A DNA stretch of 64,000 bases, taken from Actinoplanes xinjiangensis. Lineage in GTDB: Bacteria; Actinomycetota; Actinomycetes; Mycobacteriales; Micromonosporaceae. Under the pieces are notes generated by a model that was not told the DNA's origin, ran no database searches, and saw only the letters and a program-made list of their open reading frames with translations. A program made the translations under genes and the position numbers. The first letter of the stretch is position 1. Each line of letters begins with the position of its first letter. The stretch lies in the NCBI RefSeq assembly GCF_003148685.1, contig NZ_QGGR01000023.1:87849-151848 (forward strand), in the 5' to 3' direction. Below are positions 1 to 8,884 of this stretch, one piece after another.

Positions 1-88
1 GATGTTGCCACAACGTTGCGAACGGTGAGGCCAGGTCGCGCGATGTGGTCCACGACAAGTACCGTGAATTGATCAATAGGAGGGCAGC

Positions 89-1150
89 GTGACCGTACCG
101 GCATATCCGGTTCCGAACCCGGCGGCGCCGAGTCGCCCGGTATCGGTGACCGTCTCATCGAGTCTTCTCTACCTAGTCGCAGCCATGCAGGTCCTGACGG
201 CGATCGTGCTCCTGGCGACGATGGGTGTCGCCGTCGACGCCGCTCGTGACGCCGCCGTCTCCCTCGGGGCGGCGCAGTCCGCCGCCGACATGGCGCCCGT
301 CATGCGCATCGTGCTGATCTTCGCGGCCGTGATCTATCTCCTCATCGCCGGTGGCGTCACGATCCTGGCGATCCTCAACAACCAGGGCAAGAACCCGTCG
401 CGGATCGTCACCTGGGTCTTCGCCGGCCTGGGTCTCTGCTGCAACCTCATCAGCCTGACCGGCAACGCGGCCGGGGGCATCGCGGCCGGCGGCGCGGCGG
501 AGGAGGGGATCAACAGCACCCAGTTCGAGCAGCGGATCGCGGACGCGATGCCGGGGTGGTACCAGCCGGTCCTGACGATCTGCACGGTGCTGACCGTGAT
601 CGGCCTGCTCGGGGCGATCATCCTGCTGGCTCTGCCGGCTTCGAACGCGTGGTTCCGCAAGCCGGCGGCGTGGAACGCGGGAATGCCCTTCCAGGCGTAC
701 CCGGGGCAGCCGGGCTACCAGGGTCAGCCCGGATATCCGGGCCAGCCGGGTCAGCCCGGATATCCGGGTCAGCCGGGTCAACCCGGGTATCCGGGCCAGC
801 CCGGTTACCCGGCCCAGCAGGGGTATCCGCAGCCGCCGTATGGCCAGCCGGGATATCCGCAGCCGCCGTACAACCAGCCGGGTTACCCGCCGCCGCCCAG
901 CCACTTCGGATCACCGCAGCAGTACGGCCAGCCGGGTGAGCCGGCTCCGGGTCTGCCGTCGTATCCGGGGGCCGGCGAGCCCACCACTCCGCCGCCTCCC
1001 TCCGGGCCCACCGGCTCACCGGCGGCACAGCCCGATCCCTGGGCGCCTCCGCCGTCCTCCGACCCGTGGGGCAACCCACCGGTGCCGCCCAAGGACGGGA
1101 AAGCGGACGGGGATTCGTCGCCGACACGCCCGCCCACCGACCCCTCCTGA
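89..1150 (+). CDS. Membrane protein with long Pro/Gly/Gln/Tyr-rich C-terminal tail
   Basis: Function not recognised. The GTG start follows a good ribosome site (AGGAGGG about 7 nt upstream). The N-terminal ~200 residues contain about four hydrophobic segments (roughly residues 23-50, 70-95, 105-125 and 155-185), so this half is an integral membrane domain. The C-terminal ~150 residues are low complexity, built from PGQPGYPGQ-type repeats followed by a Pro/Ser-rich tail, and should be disordered. Membrane proteins with such tails are common and mostly uncharacterised in filamentous actinobacteria. The next gene also encodes a small membrane protein with an alanine/proline start, so the two may be functionally linked. 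Strong reading frame and codon bias support a real gene; the role is unknown. Confidence 0.8.
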   Translation: MTVPAYPVPNPAAPSRPVSVTVSSSLLYLVAAMQVLTAIVLLATMGVAVDAARDAAVSLGAAQSAADMAPVMRIVLIFAAVIYLLIAGGVTILAILNNQGKNPSRIVTWVFAGLGLCCNLISLTGNAAGGIAAGGAAEEGINSTQFEQRIADAMPGWYQPVLTICTVLTVIGLLGAIILLALPASNAWFRKPAAWNAGMPFQAYPGQPGYQGQPGYPGQPGQPGYPGQPGQPGYPGQPGYPAQQGYPQPPYGQPGYPQPPYNQPGYPPPPSHFGSPQQYGQPGEPAPGLPSYPGAGEPTTPPPPSGPTGSPAAQPDPWAPPPSSDPWGNPPVPPKDGKADGDSSPTRPPTDPS

Positions 1151-1251
1151 TCGCTTTCGGACCGGTCCGCCCGCACGGGGTGGACCGGTCCGGCCACTTC
1201 CGGGCCCCGCACGCGATAGGTTCTTGCCAACCGAACCCCGCGGGAGCATCG

Positions 1252-1941
1252 ATGTCCTACGCCGTTCCGACGCCGATCGTCGCCGCACCGCCGGCCGGAC
1301 GCCGGCCGGTCTCCGTCGCCACGGCGGTCGCCCTGCTCTGGGCCATGGCAGCAGCCGGCCTGACCTATGCGATCGGCATGGTGGTGGTCACTGCGGGCGT
1401 GGTCGGCCGGTTCCGTGACGCCGTCGCCGGCTCCGACGTGGCGGACAACTTCGTCGCGGTGATGTGGCTGGTCGCGGCTCTGGCCCTGGTGCTGAGCCTG
1501 CTGGTGACCGCTCTCTTCGTGGTGCTCGGCATCGCGCTGCGCCGGGGCAGCCGGCTGGGCCGTGGGATCACCCTCGGGGTGTGCGTGCTCGGCGTGCTGG
1601 CCGGTTGCGGCACGCTGGCCATCCTGGCGGCGCAGCGGGCCGGTGACGCGGCTCCCGGCACACTGAGTGAGGCCCTGAACTCGGCGTACCCCAACGGGTG
1701 GATCGTCCTCAACGTCGTCGTGGCCGTCGCGCAGGTGGTGGCCTACCTCGTGGTGGGTCTGCTGGTGCTGGTCACGCCGAGAGGGTTCTTCGGCCATTCT
1801 CCGTCATCCGAGTGGGCCATCCCACAAACGAACCCTTTTGTTACCGGCGGGTCCGAACCCGATCAGTTCTCGGATCCGGCCGTGTCGCCGAAGTCCACGT
1901 CGAACCCGGAAGACGAGTTCTGGTCACGACCGAACGAGTGA
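1252..1941 (+). CDS. Small integral membrane protein, unknown function
   Basis: Protein of 229 aa. I chose the ATG at 1252 because the hydrophobic pattern begins shortly after it; the frame stays open upstream but that part has no membrane character. Three to four predicted membrane segments are visible (about residues 20-45, 65-95, 105-125 and 155-180), followed by a polar C-terminal tail of about 45 residues rich in Ser, Pro and Glu. It lies 101 bp after the previous membrane protein on the same strand, and both have a similar layout (membrane core plus polar tail), which suggests related roles. No family motif is recognised. Confidence 0.7.
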   Translation: MSYAVPTPIVAAPPAGRRPVSVATAVALLWAMAAAGLTYAIGMVVVTAGVVGRFRDAVAGSDVADNFVAVMWLVAALALVLSLLVTALFVVLGIALRRGSRLGRGITLGVCVLGVLAGCGTLAILAAQRAGDAAPGTLSEALNSAYPNGWIVLNVVVAVAQVVAYLVVGLLVLVTPRGFFGHSPSSEWAIPQTNPFVTGGSEPDQFSDPAVSPKSTSNPEDEFWSRPNE

Positions 1942-2312
1942 GCGGTTCCGTATCGACGACTGTGGGTCACTCGAACGGGTACGGTCGGTTTCTGTCTCTG
2001 TCACTCGATCGGCTGTCCGGATAGATCGAGATCGGCCAGACGGTGGGTGTTTTCGCCCGTACGGACAAACGTGATTTGGTCGGTTCACAGACTCTTCACA
2101 GCGCGACCACCAGGTGATCCTGAGGGTGACGCGGGTAGCGTACCGACGGTAACTGCTTTGAGCAGCATCTATGCTCTGAGGAAGGGGCGAGATCAGTCGG
2201 CCGATCAGTAAACCTTGTTTACAGATCACCTCAAAGTCCCGCGTCAATAGTTCCGTTCCGCCCTGCCGGGGCGAAAGATTCCGGTTTTCGTACAGCCAGT
2301 ACGCTCGATGTC

Positions 2313-2681
2313 ATGAGAGCACGGCACGACCTGGGTAAATTCATCACTGAATTGTCCGTCGCGCAGCGTGGCGTCGTGCTTTCATCGGGTCGTGGGGGTG
2401 TGGACGAACTGGTGATCGCGCAGTGTGGCGTGATGGTCTCGACGCGTTCAGTGCCGAGTCATCGTCGAGGATCTGTGTGGCGAACAAATCGACGAATTGA
2501 CAATGTGGTCCGCCTCACTCCGATGGCGGGGATCGAGACCTCGACACGGATGGGTAGCGACCAGATGGCGGCTGAGGCGTTGCAGGAGGCAGAGACCGAA
2601 GTCGTAGTCGCACGATCGGTCGACCCGGGTGAGGGTGTCCGGTCGACCGACTCGGCGATCGATGTCGGCCTTACGGCCTGA
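2313..2681 (+). CDS. Doubtful ORF in a sparse intergenic region
   Basis: A 122-codon frame starting at an ATG. It contains an imperfect internal duplication (two copies of an AQxGV(V/M)xS-like segment around residues 18-25 and 36-43). No domain or membrane segment is visible, and the wobble-position bias is weaker than in neighbouring genes. It could be a short hypothetical protein or chance. The whole stretch 1942-2738 otherwise holds no clear gene. It includes a TTCACAG direct repeat near 2086-2101. Confidence 0.25.
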   Translation: MRARHDLGKFITELSVAQRGVVLSSGRGGVDELVIAQCGVMVSTRSVPSHRRGSVWRTNRRIDNVVRLTPMAGIETSTRMGSDQMAAEALQEAETEVVVARSVDPGEGVRSTDSAIDVGLTA

Positions 2682-2738
2682 AAGTTAGCCGGTTCGTTCC
2701 TGCTCACATGCAGGAGAATCGATGCAGTTGGTGGAAGG

Positions 2739-3116
2739 ATGGAGATCGTGGGAACTGCGTTGGCGGAAATGACCATGCCTCAGATCTCGCCGCTTGCCGG
2801 TGAGCCTATTGAACGCGCTGACGCTGAGCGCCTGGCGGGAGTGCTAAAGGCGCTCGCCGACCCGGCTCGGCTACGCCTGTTGAGCCTCATTCAGTCCGCT
2901 ACGGACGGTGAGGCCTGTGTCTGCGACCTGACGGCTCCTCTGGGCCTGTCGCAGCCGACCGTTAGTCACCACCTGCGGATCCTGACCGAGGCGGGTCTGC
3001 TGGAGCGGGAGAAGCGGGGGGTGTGGGCGTATTACCGGCTGGTGCCGTCGGCCATCGCCACCATCGCCGACCTGCTGACCCCGCCGCGGAAGCGGGCCAC
3101 CAAGAAGGCCCGATGA
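2739..3116 (+). CDS. ArsR/SmtB-family metal-responsive repressor
   Basis: Winged-helix DNA-binding protein of 125 aa (a second possible ATG at 2769 would give 115). Residues ~30-110 match the ArsR family: a KALADPARLRLLSLI helix, then EACVCDL, then the recognition helix LSQPTVSHHLRILTEAGLL and a wing containing REKRGVWAYYRL. The CVCDL motif with two cysteines is the classic metal/metalloid-sensing site of ArsR and CmtR-type members in alpha3, so an As, Cd or Pb-type thiophilic ligand is likely. The family represses its own or adjacent genes and releases DNA on metal binding. No efflux pump or arsenate reductase is adjacent. The nearest downstream gene is a class II aldolase 114 bp away, beyond a stem-loop, so the target is not obvious. 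Confidence 0.9.
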   Translation: MEIVGTALAEMTMPQISPLAGEPIERADAERLAGVLKALADPARLRLLSLIQSATDGEACVCDLTAPLGLSQPTVSHHLRILTEAGLLEREKRGVWAYYRLVPSAIATIADLLTPPRKRATKKAR

Positions 3117-3146
3117 AGTCCTGACGACTTCTTCAGACGCGGTAAT

Positions 3147-3183
3147 GCCTGGCGTCATTGACTATGGGGGCGTGACGCCAGGC
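3147..3183 (+). promoter_or_regulatory. 11-bp perfect inverted repeat between arsR and the aldolase gene
   Basis: GCCTGGCGTCA at 3147-3157 is the exact reverse complement of 3173-3183, with a 15-nt centre. A second 7-bp hairpin (CCGGCCC/GGGCCGG) follows at 3192-3211. There is no T-run, so this may be a terminator of the repressor gene, an mRNA leader structure of the aldolase gene, or an operator. The function is unresolved. Confidence 0.5.
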
Positions 3184-3230
3184 GGAGGACCCCGGCCCAC
3201 GGACGGGCCGGCGGACCTGAGGAGGAACGG

Positions 3231-3905
3231 GTGAACTACGTCCCCGGTGACCTGCGTGACCAGCTCGCGCACGTGGGTTACGACGTGGTGCAGGCGGGCC
3301 TCGTGTGTGGATCGGGCGGCAATCTGTCCGCCCGCATTCCCGACGAGGAGGCCGTCTGGGTCACCGCGAGCGGTACGTGGCTGGAACGGCTCAGCCGCAA
3401 GGACTTCACCGCGGTGCGGATCTCCGACGGGGCCCCCGCCACCGTCGGCACCGCCCCGCCGTCACGGATCGAGCCGACCAGCGAGTTGGCTCTGCACCTG
3501 GCTCTCTACCGGGCCCGGCCGGACGTCAACGCCGTGGTGCACCTGCACCCGCAGACGGCCCTGCTCCTGGACGCCCTCGGGGAGCACATCCGGATCGTGA
3601 CCACCGATCACGCGTACTACCTGCGACGGGTGTCGACAGTGCCGTTCCGGCTGCCGGGCGGCACCGAACTCGCCGCCCTGACCGCCGCGATGGCCGCCGA
3701 CGGCACCGACTGCCTGGTGCTCAGCCAGCACGGGTGCGTGGTGATGGGCGACTCCGTCGAGCTCGCGCACAAGCGGGCCCGCAACCTGGAGGAGGCCGCG
3801 TCGCTCACCTACCGGGCGCTGACGGCCGGACGACTGGAGAACCTGCGGGAGTGCCCGGAGGAGTTCCTCGACCGGCTCTCCGGGAACACCGCCGTCTCGG
3901 TGTGA
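3231..3905 (+). CDS. Class II aldolase/adducin-family protein
   Basis: A 224-aa zinc-dependent aldolase-type enzyme of the fuculose-1-phosphate aldolase, ribulose-5-phosphate epimerase and methylthioribulose-1-phosphate dehydratase superfamily. Visible hallmarks: GSGGNLSAR near residue 27 (phosphate site), PTSELALH near 82 (catalytic Glu), the zinc ligands in VVHLHP near 103, and a third His in SQHGCVVMG near 165. Length is typical (210-250 aa). The GTG start at 3231 follows a strong GAGGAGG. Members act in the cytosol on short sugar phosphates; the substrate cannot be told from sequence. It could be a MtnB-type methionine-salvage dehydratase or a fuculose/rhamnulose-type aldolase, but no salvage or sugar genes are adjacent. 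It ends at a bidirectional terminator. Confidence 0.85.
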   Translation: MNYVPGDLRDQLAHVGYDVVQAGLVCGSGGNLSARIPDEEAVWVTASGTWLERLSRKDFTAVRISDGAPATVGTAPPSRIEPTSELALHLALYRARPDVNAVVHLHPQTALLLDALGEHIRIVTTDHAYYLRRVSTVPFRLPGGTELAALTAAMAADGTDCLVLSQHGCVVMGDSVELAHKRARNLEEAASLTYRALTAGRLENLRECPEEFLDRLSGNTAVSV

Positions 3906-3915
3906 CGAAGCCACG

Positions 3916-3946
3916 AAAAAGGCCGGCCCATCGGGCCGGCCTTTTC
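3916..3946. terminator. Bidirectional intrinsic terminator
   Basis: Perfect 9-bp GC stem (GGCCGGCCC, 3921-3929, with 3933-3941) and 3-nt loop, flanked by five A on the left and TTTT on the right. It works on both strands and separates the convergent aldolase and dedA genes. Confidence 0.9.
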
Positions 3947-3948
3947 GT

Positions 3949-4911
3949 TCAGTAGTTCCGCGGGTGATCCTGCTGCGGCGGATATTGCTGCGGCGGGTAC
4001 TGCGGCTGCGGCTGCGGCGGGTAGCCCTGCGGGGTGGGGTGGTGGCCCTGCTGCGGGTAGGCCGGCTGCTGCGGGTCCTGGTACTGCGGCGGCTGCTGGC
4101 CGTACCCCTGCTGCTGCTGGTGACCGTGGTCGAAGTGCTCGTGGTACTCCTCGCGCGCCGCGTCGGCCAGGCCGGCGACGCTGGCGGCGGCGACGATGCC
4201 GATCGCGGCGGCCGGGTCCGGGTTGTGCAGGCCCTTCTTCTTGGCGCTGCGCTCCCGCAGGATCTCGATCAGGATCGGCAGCACCGAGACCAGCACGATC
4301 AGCACCACCACCGGCAGGATGTAGCGGTCGATCTTGTCGCCGATGGCCGCGTAGATCTGCTCGGCCAGCAGGTAACCGATCAGGATGATGCCGTCGGTCC
4401 AGAGGATCGCGCCGACGATGTTCCACAGGAGGAACTGCTTCGCCGGCATGCCGAGGGTGCCGGCGACCGGGTTGAGGAACGTCCGCACGATCGGGATGAA
4501 CCGGGCCAGCACCACCGCCTTGGCCGGGCCGAACTTCTCGAAGTAGTACTCGGCCTTCTCGACGTACTCCTTCTTGAAGAGCTTCGAGTCGGGCTTGTCG
4601 AACATCCGCCGCCCGTATTTCGCGCCGAGCCAGTGCCCGAGCTGCGCGCCGACGATGGCACAGATGGGTGCGCCGATCAGCAGGGCGGCGATGGACAGCT
4701 GGGCGCCCTCGCCGAAGATCGAGTTGGCCACCTCGGAGGCGGCCACACCCGCCAGGAACAGCAGGGAGTCACCCGGGAAGAAGAAGCCGACCAGCAGGCC
4801 GGTCTCCGCGAAGAGGATGGCCAGCACGCCCGGGAGCCCGAAGGCACTGAGCAGGTCCTTCGGATCCAGGGGGTTCAGGGCGAGCTGCTCGGTGAGCGCA
4901 TGGATGTCCAC
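3949..4911 (-). CDS. DedA-family membrane protein with Pro/Gln-rich tail
   Basis: A 320-aa protein whose first ~220 residues are a DedA (SNARE-associated/VTT) domain. Visible are FFFPGDSLLFLAG near 43-56, the GAQLGHWLGAKYGRR region near 88-102, and the signature RFIPIVRTFLNPVAGTLGM near 138, with the conserved Arg and Pro residues. Five to six membrane segments are present. DedA proteins are needed for membrane homeostasis and some are undecaprenyl-phosphate or lipid translocases. The last ~75 residues are a low-complexity Gln/Pro/Tyr/His tail, predicted disordered and cytoplasmic, that most DedA proteins lack. The start is GTG with no Shine-Dalgarno. A perfect 11-bp dyad lies 10 nt upstream. 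It follows hen1-pnkp on the same strand by 75 bp, perhaps in the same transcript. Confidence 0.9.
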   Translation of the reverse strand: MDIHALTEQLALNPLDPKDLLSAFGLPGVLAILFAETGLLVGFFFPGDSLLFLAGVAASEVANSIFGEGAQLSIAALLIGAPICAIVGAQLGHWLGAKYGRRMFDKPDSKLFKKEYVEKAEYYFEKFGPAKAVVLARFIPIVRTFLNPVAGTLGMPAKQFLLWNIVGAILWTDGIILIGYLLAEQIYAAIGDKIDRYILPVVVLIVLVSVLPILIEILRERSAKKKGLHNPDPAAAIGIVAAASVAGLADAAREEYHEHFDHGHQQQQGYGQQPPQYQDPQQPAYPQQGHHPTPQGYPPQPQPQYPPQQYPPQQDHPRNY

Positions 4912-4921
4912 GAGGAGCCAG

Positions 4922-4948
4922 GGTACCGGCCTGGTCGAGGCCGGTACC
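4922..4948 (-). promoter_or_regulatory. Perfect 11-bp dyad just upstream of dedA
   Basis: GGTACCGGCCT (4922-4932) and its exact reverse complement (4938-4948) with a 5-nt loop, ending 10 nt before the dedA GTG. There is no T-run, so it is a poor intrinsic terminator. It lies where a Shine-Dalgarno should be, so it may gate translation, act as an operator, or end the pnkp message. Confidence 0.5.
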
Positions 4949-4986
4949 TGTATGAATGCTGTGCACTCCGAGAAGTAACCTAGCGG

Positions 4987-7485
4987 TCACAGTCGGGGGT
5001 CGACGGGCTCCGACTCCGCCGCCAGGATGGCGAAGACCAACTCGTGCACCCGCCAGGCCGGAGCGCCCTCGGCCAGCCGGTCCAGCGCCGCCAGCCCGAG
5101 CCCGTGCTCACGCAGCGCCAGCGACCGCTTCCGGCCCAGATTGCGCTGCCGCAGACGGTCCAACTGCTCCGGCCGGGTGTACTCCGGTCCGTAGATGATC
5201 CGCAGGTACTCACGGCCACGGCATTTCACGCCCGGCTGCGCGAGACGGCCCTTGGCGTCGACCGCCGCGGGCCCGGCCCACGGCTTCACCACCATGCCCT
5301 CCCCACCGGCGCCGGTCAGGGTCAGCCACCACTCGGTCGCCGCCGCCTCCGCCGCCGGATCGGCCAGGTCCAAGACCATCCGGCGGGTCGGCGTGAAGAT
5401 CTCCGGGTCGGCGGCGACCAGCCGGTCGGCCAGCGCCAGATGCCAATCATGGTCCTTTTTTGCGTACGAGACGCCGGCGCCGGCCAGGAACACGAACGGG
5501 GCCAGCGAGACCCCGGTGAGCCCGTCCGTCGGCTTCACGTAGGACCGGTACGCCGCCGAGTAGCCGTCGATCTCGGCCGCCCGCAGTTCCAGCCGGTCCC
5601 GCAGCCCACCCACGTCGAGGCCGCGCCCGGCCACCCGTTCCACCACCGACAGCGCCGCGGGCAGGGCGGCACGTCCGGCCGCACCCACCCCCGCGTACTG
5701 GTCGCGGATCAGGCCGCCCGCCTTGGCCGACCACGGCAGCAGCTCGGCGTCGATCAGCAGCCAGTCGGTCTCCAGCTCGGCCAGGATCGGTGCGGCCGCG
5801 GCGCGTACCCGGGCCAGCAGCGGCTCGTCGAGTGCCGGGCCGAAGAACGGCCGGCCGGTCCGGGTCCAGATCGCGTCGCCCACGCCGGACACGGAGACCC
5901 GCACCACGGCCCGGGAACCCATGTGCTTCTCCTCACACACGACCCGGTCCACCCCCGCGGCCCGCAGATCGGCGAAGGCGGACGACGGATGCTCCAGGTA
6001 GCCCTCCACCGACGAACTGGTGCACGGAGCCATCGTCGGCGGGAGCCAGACCAGGCTCTCCGGATCGACCGAGAACCGGCCCATCACCTCCAGGGCGGCT
6101 GCGGCGTTCTCGGCGGGGACGGTCGTCTGGCCGTACCCGTAGTCGATGTGCCGTCGTCCGATGACGTCCGCGATGTCGAGCCCGGTGTCGGGCTTGGCCG
6201 CGACGGCGGTCAACGGCCGCACCGGGGCGTAGTACTCCCGCGCCGCCGGGACCGCCACGATCTCCCGCGACGGCCAGCGCAGCGCGGTCAGCGCGCCACC
6301 GAAGACACAGCCGGTGTCCAGGCAGATGGTGTTGTTGATCCACTCCGGTCGCGGGGTGGGCACGTGGCCGTAGACGACCGCCGCGGAACCGCGGTAGTCG
6401 CGCGCCCACGGGTAGCGGACCGGCAGACCGTACTCGTCGGTCTCGCCGGTGGTCTCGCCGTAGAGCGCAAAGCTGCGCACCCGTGCGGAGGCCCGCCCGT
6501 GGTAGGCCTCCTTCAACCCGGCGTGCGCCACCACCAGCCTGCCGTCGTCGAGCACGTAGTGGCTGACCAGGCCGTCGATGAAGGTGCGCACCTCGGTGAC
6601 GAAGGCGGGGTCCTCGGCGCCGAGCTGCTCCAGGGTCTCCGGCAGGCCGTGGGTCAGCTGCACGTTGCGCCCGTTCAGCTTGCGGGCCAGCTTCTGCTCG
6701 TGGTTTCCCGGTACGCAGATCGCGTGCCCAGCCGCCACCATGCCCATGACCAGGCGCAGCACTCCCGGCGAGTCCGGCCCGCGGTCGACCAGGTCACCGA
6801 CGAAGACGGCCTTGCGGTTCTCCTCCGCGTGCACGGCGTCCACCGGGCGGCCCCGCTCGTCACGGATCAGCTTCCAGCCCAGCTCGCCGAGCAGCGACTC
6901 CAGCTCGGCCCGGCAGCCGTGCACGTCACCGATGATGTCGAACGGCCCGTGCTCGTCCTTGCGGTCGTTGAAGAGCTTCTCGTAGCGGATCTCGGCCGCC
7001 GCGATCTCGTCCACGCCCCGCAGCACGTGGATCTTGCGGAAGCCCTCCTTCGCCAGCTGGCCGAGAGACCGCCGCAGGTCACGGTGCATCCGGGTGAGCA
7101 CCTGACGGCCGAACGTACGGTCCGCGCGGGCCTCGGTGCGCTCCCAGGCCACCGACTCCGGCACGTCCAGCACGATCGCCACCGGCAGCACGTCGTGTTC
7201 CCGGGCCACCTTGACCAGGCCGGCGCGGGCGTGCGACTGAAGATTCGTGGCGTCCACCACGGTGAGCCGGCCGGCCGCGAGCCGCTTGCCGGCCACGTAG
7301 TGCAGCACCTCGAAGGCGTCACCGGAGGCGGACTGGTCGTTCTCGTCGTCGGCGACCAGGCCGCGGAAGAAGTCCGAGGAGAGCACCTGGGTCGGCTTCC
7401 AGTGCGTGCCGGCGAAGGTCGACTTGCCGGAGCCGGAGATGCCCACCAGGGCCACCAGCGACAGCTCGGGAACGTCGAGGATCAT
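4987..7485 (-). CDS. pnkp: Bacterial RNA end-healing and sealing enzyme Pnkp (kinase-phosphatase-ligase)
   Basis: An 832-aa three-domain enzyme, close to the usual ~850. Domain 1 (residues ~1-170) is a polynucleotide 5'-kinase with P-loop GISGSGKST at 15-23. Domain 2 (~180-430) is a 2',3'-cyclic phosphatase of the metallophosphoesterase type, with GDVHGC near 190, GDLVDRG, GNHE and VVAHAG. Domain 3 (~480-832) is an adenylyltransferase/ligase-like domain with the nucleotidyl-lysine motif CEEKHMGSRAVVR and later GEGMVVKPW (motif V). In the known Pnkp-Hen1 system the two proteins assemble to heal, 2'-O-methylate and seal RNAs cut by ribotoxins. Its ATG overlaps the hen1 stop by 4 nt, so they are translationally coupled. 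All catalytic motifs appear intact. Confidence 0.95.
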   Translation of the reverse strand: MILDVPELSLVALVGISGSGKSTFAGTHWKPTQVLSSDFFRGLVADDENDQSASGDAFEVLHYVAGKRLAAGRLTVVDATNLQSHARAGLVKVAREHDVLPVAIVLDVPESVAWERTEARADRTFGRQVLTRMHRDLRRSLGQLAKEGFRKIHVLRGVDEIAAAEIRYEKLFNDRKDEHGPFDIIGDVHGCRAELESLLGELGWKLIRDERGRPVDAVHAEENRKAVFVGDLVDRGPDSPGVLRLVMGMVAAGHAICVPGNHEQKLARKLNGRNVQLTHGLPETLEQLGAEDPAFVTEVRTFIDGLVSHYVLDDGRLVVAHAGLKEAYHGRASARVRSFALYGETTGETDEYGLPVRYPWARDYRGSAAVVYGHVPTPRPEWINNTICLDTGCVFGGALTALRWPSREIVAVPAAREYYAPVRPLTAVAAKPDTGLDIADVIGRRHIDYGYGQTTVPAENAAAALEVMGRFSVDPESLVWLPPTMAPCTSSSVEGYLEHPSSAFADLRAAGVDRVVCEEKHMGSRAVVRVSVSGVGDAIWTRTGRPFFGPALDEPLLARVRAAAAPILAELETDWLLIDAELLPWSAKAGGLIRDQYAGVGAAGRAALPAALSVVERVAGRGLDVGGLRDRLELRAAEIDGYSAAYRSYVKPTDGLTGVSLAPFVFLAGAGVSYAKKDHDWHLALADRLVAADPEIFTPTRRMVLDLADPAAEAAATEWWLTLTGAGGEGMVVKPWAGPAAVDAKGRLAQPGVKCRGREYLRIIYGPEYTRPEQLDRLRQRNLGRKRSLALREHGLGLAALDRLAEGAPAWRVHELVFAILAAESEPVDPRL

Positions 7486-8843
7486 GCGGACACCTCCTTG
7501 ATCGTGAAGAGGGCGAGCTGGGTCGGGGCGCCGGTCGTCTCATCGGCCTCACCGACACCACGGATCGTCACCGTGTAGCCGTACTCGTCAGCCGTCTCCG
7601 AAGCCCACCGGGCGAACTCGGCGCGCGTCCACTCGAAGCGATGGTCGGAGTGGCGCATCCCGGTCAGCCCCTCGTAGTGCACGTTGTACTCGACGTTCGG
7701 CGTGGTCACGATCACGGCGCGGGGCTTCGCGTGCCCGAAGACGGCCGACTCCAGCGCGGGCAGCCGGGGCAGGTCGACGTGTTCGATGACCTCCATCAGC
7801 ACCGCCGCGTCGAACCCGCGCAGCCGGTCGTCACGGTAGGTGAGCGCCGTCTGGATCAGCCTGATCCGGTCCTTCTGCCGTTCCGGGAGCTGGTCCAGCC
7901 GCAGTCGGCGGGCGGCCTGCTCGAGCGTGCGGGTCGCCACGTCGGCGCCGACGATCTCGGTGAACGACAGGTCCTTGGCCAGGGCGGCGAGCAGAGCGCC
8001 GCCACCACAGCCCAGGTCGAGCACCCGGGACGCGCCCACCTCGGTCAGGGCGGCCAGGACCGCGTCCCGGCGCTGCTCGGCCAGCGGCGCCCGGCGTGCC
8101 ACCGGCAGTTCGGCCTCCTCCTCGGTGGCCGGCTGGTCCGCCTCCAACAGCTGCAGGGCGGTGGTGGCCAGCGCCTTCCGGTGCGCCAGGTAGCGGCGGG
8201 CGATCAGCACCTTCTCCGGGTGTGCGGCCAGCCAGCCCTCGCCGGAGCGCAGCAGCTTCTCGATCTCGTCCGGGGCGACCCAGTAGTGCTTGCCGTCGTC
8301 CAGGACCGGGAGCAGCACGTACAGGTGGTTCAGCGCGTCGGCGAGCCGTACCTCCCCGGTCAGTCGCATGTCGACGTAGCGGCTGTCGCCGCCGATCCCC
8401 GGCTCGAACGGGATCGGCGTGGCTGTCACCGACCAGCCGAGCGGCGCGAACAGGCGGGTCACCAGGCTCGGCGTGCCCCGCAGCACCGGCACCCGGATCT
8501 CCAGCGGGATCGGCACCGCAGCCAGCTCCGGCCGGTCCTTCGAGGCGCCACGCAACGCGGTGCGGAAGACCCTGGCCAGAGCGCTGGACAGCAGGCTGGA
8601 GGCGGCGTACGGCCGGTCGTTGACGTACTGGCTCAACTCGAAGGCGTCCCGCTGGGCCCGCAGCAGCCGGGGATCGACGTCCAGCAGCAGGGCGGCGGTG
8701 CAGCGGTCGTCGTCCGCCTCGGGATAGAGGACGTACGCCGTACCGGTCGGCACGCTGAAGGAATGCACCTTGCCGGGGTGCTTGACCAGCAGATAGCCCA
8801 GATCGGTGGCGGGCCGGTGGGTGGTCGTCAGAGTGAGCAGCAC
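7482..8843 (-). CDS. hen1: 3'-terminal RNA ribose 2'-O-methyltransferase Hen1
   Basis: A 453-aa protein with the two-part layout of bacterial Hen1. The N-terminal half (~1-240) is the Pnkp-interaction/ligase-activating domain. The C-terminal half is an AdoMet methyltransferase with VLDLGCGGGALLAAL near 278 (motif I) and the Hen1 metal-binding segment containing EVIEHVDL and, further on, the His residues of GMRHSDHRFEW. It methylates the 2'-OH at the break site before ligation, which protects repaired RNA from repeated cleavage by the same ribotoxin. The GTG start has no strong ribosome site. It overlaps pnkp by 4 nt. A 50-codon acidic ORF lies 41 bp upstream on the same strand. Confidence 0.95.
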   Translation of the reverse strand: MLLTLTTTHRPATDLGYLLVKHPGKVHSFSVPTGTAYVLYPEADDDRCTAALLLDVDPRLLRAQRDAFELSQYVNDRPYAASSLLSSALARVFRTALRGASKDRPELAAVPIPLEIRVPVLRGTPSLVTRLFAPLGWSVTATPIPFEPGIGGDSRYVDMRLTGEVRLADALNHLYVLLPVLDDGKHYWVAPDEIEKLLRSGEGWLAAHPEKVLIARRYLAHRKALATTALQLLEADQPATEEEAELPVARRAPLAEQRRDAVLAALTEVGASRVLDLGCGGGALLAALAKDLSFTEIVGADVATRTLEQAARRLRLDQLPERQKDRIRLIQTALTYRDDRLRGFDAAVLMEVIEHVDLPRLPALESAVFGHAKPRAVIVTTPNVEYNVHYEGLTGMRHSDHRFEWTRAEFARWASETADEYGYTVTIRGVGEADETTGAPTQLALFTIKEVSA

Positions 8844-8884
8844 GCGTCGATCGTGACAGCGGTGCCGGAATCAGGCGATCGAAT

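Noticed and set aside
2459..2776. Minus-strand 105-codon frame upstream of the ArsR gene
   Set aside because: No ribosome site or motif, and it overlaps the ArsR start and promoter.
3147..3211. Riboswitch upstream of the class II aldolase
   Set aside because: Two simple hairpins without the conserved core of SAM, SAH or other known riboswitch classes.
5044..7578. 844-codon open frame on the plus strand antisense to pnkp
   Set aside because: A shadow of the strong GC codon bias of pnkp; it has no domain, and the opposite strand has complete kinase, phosphatase and ligase motifs.
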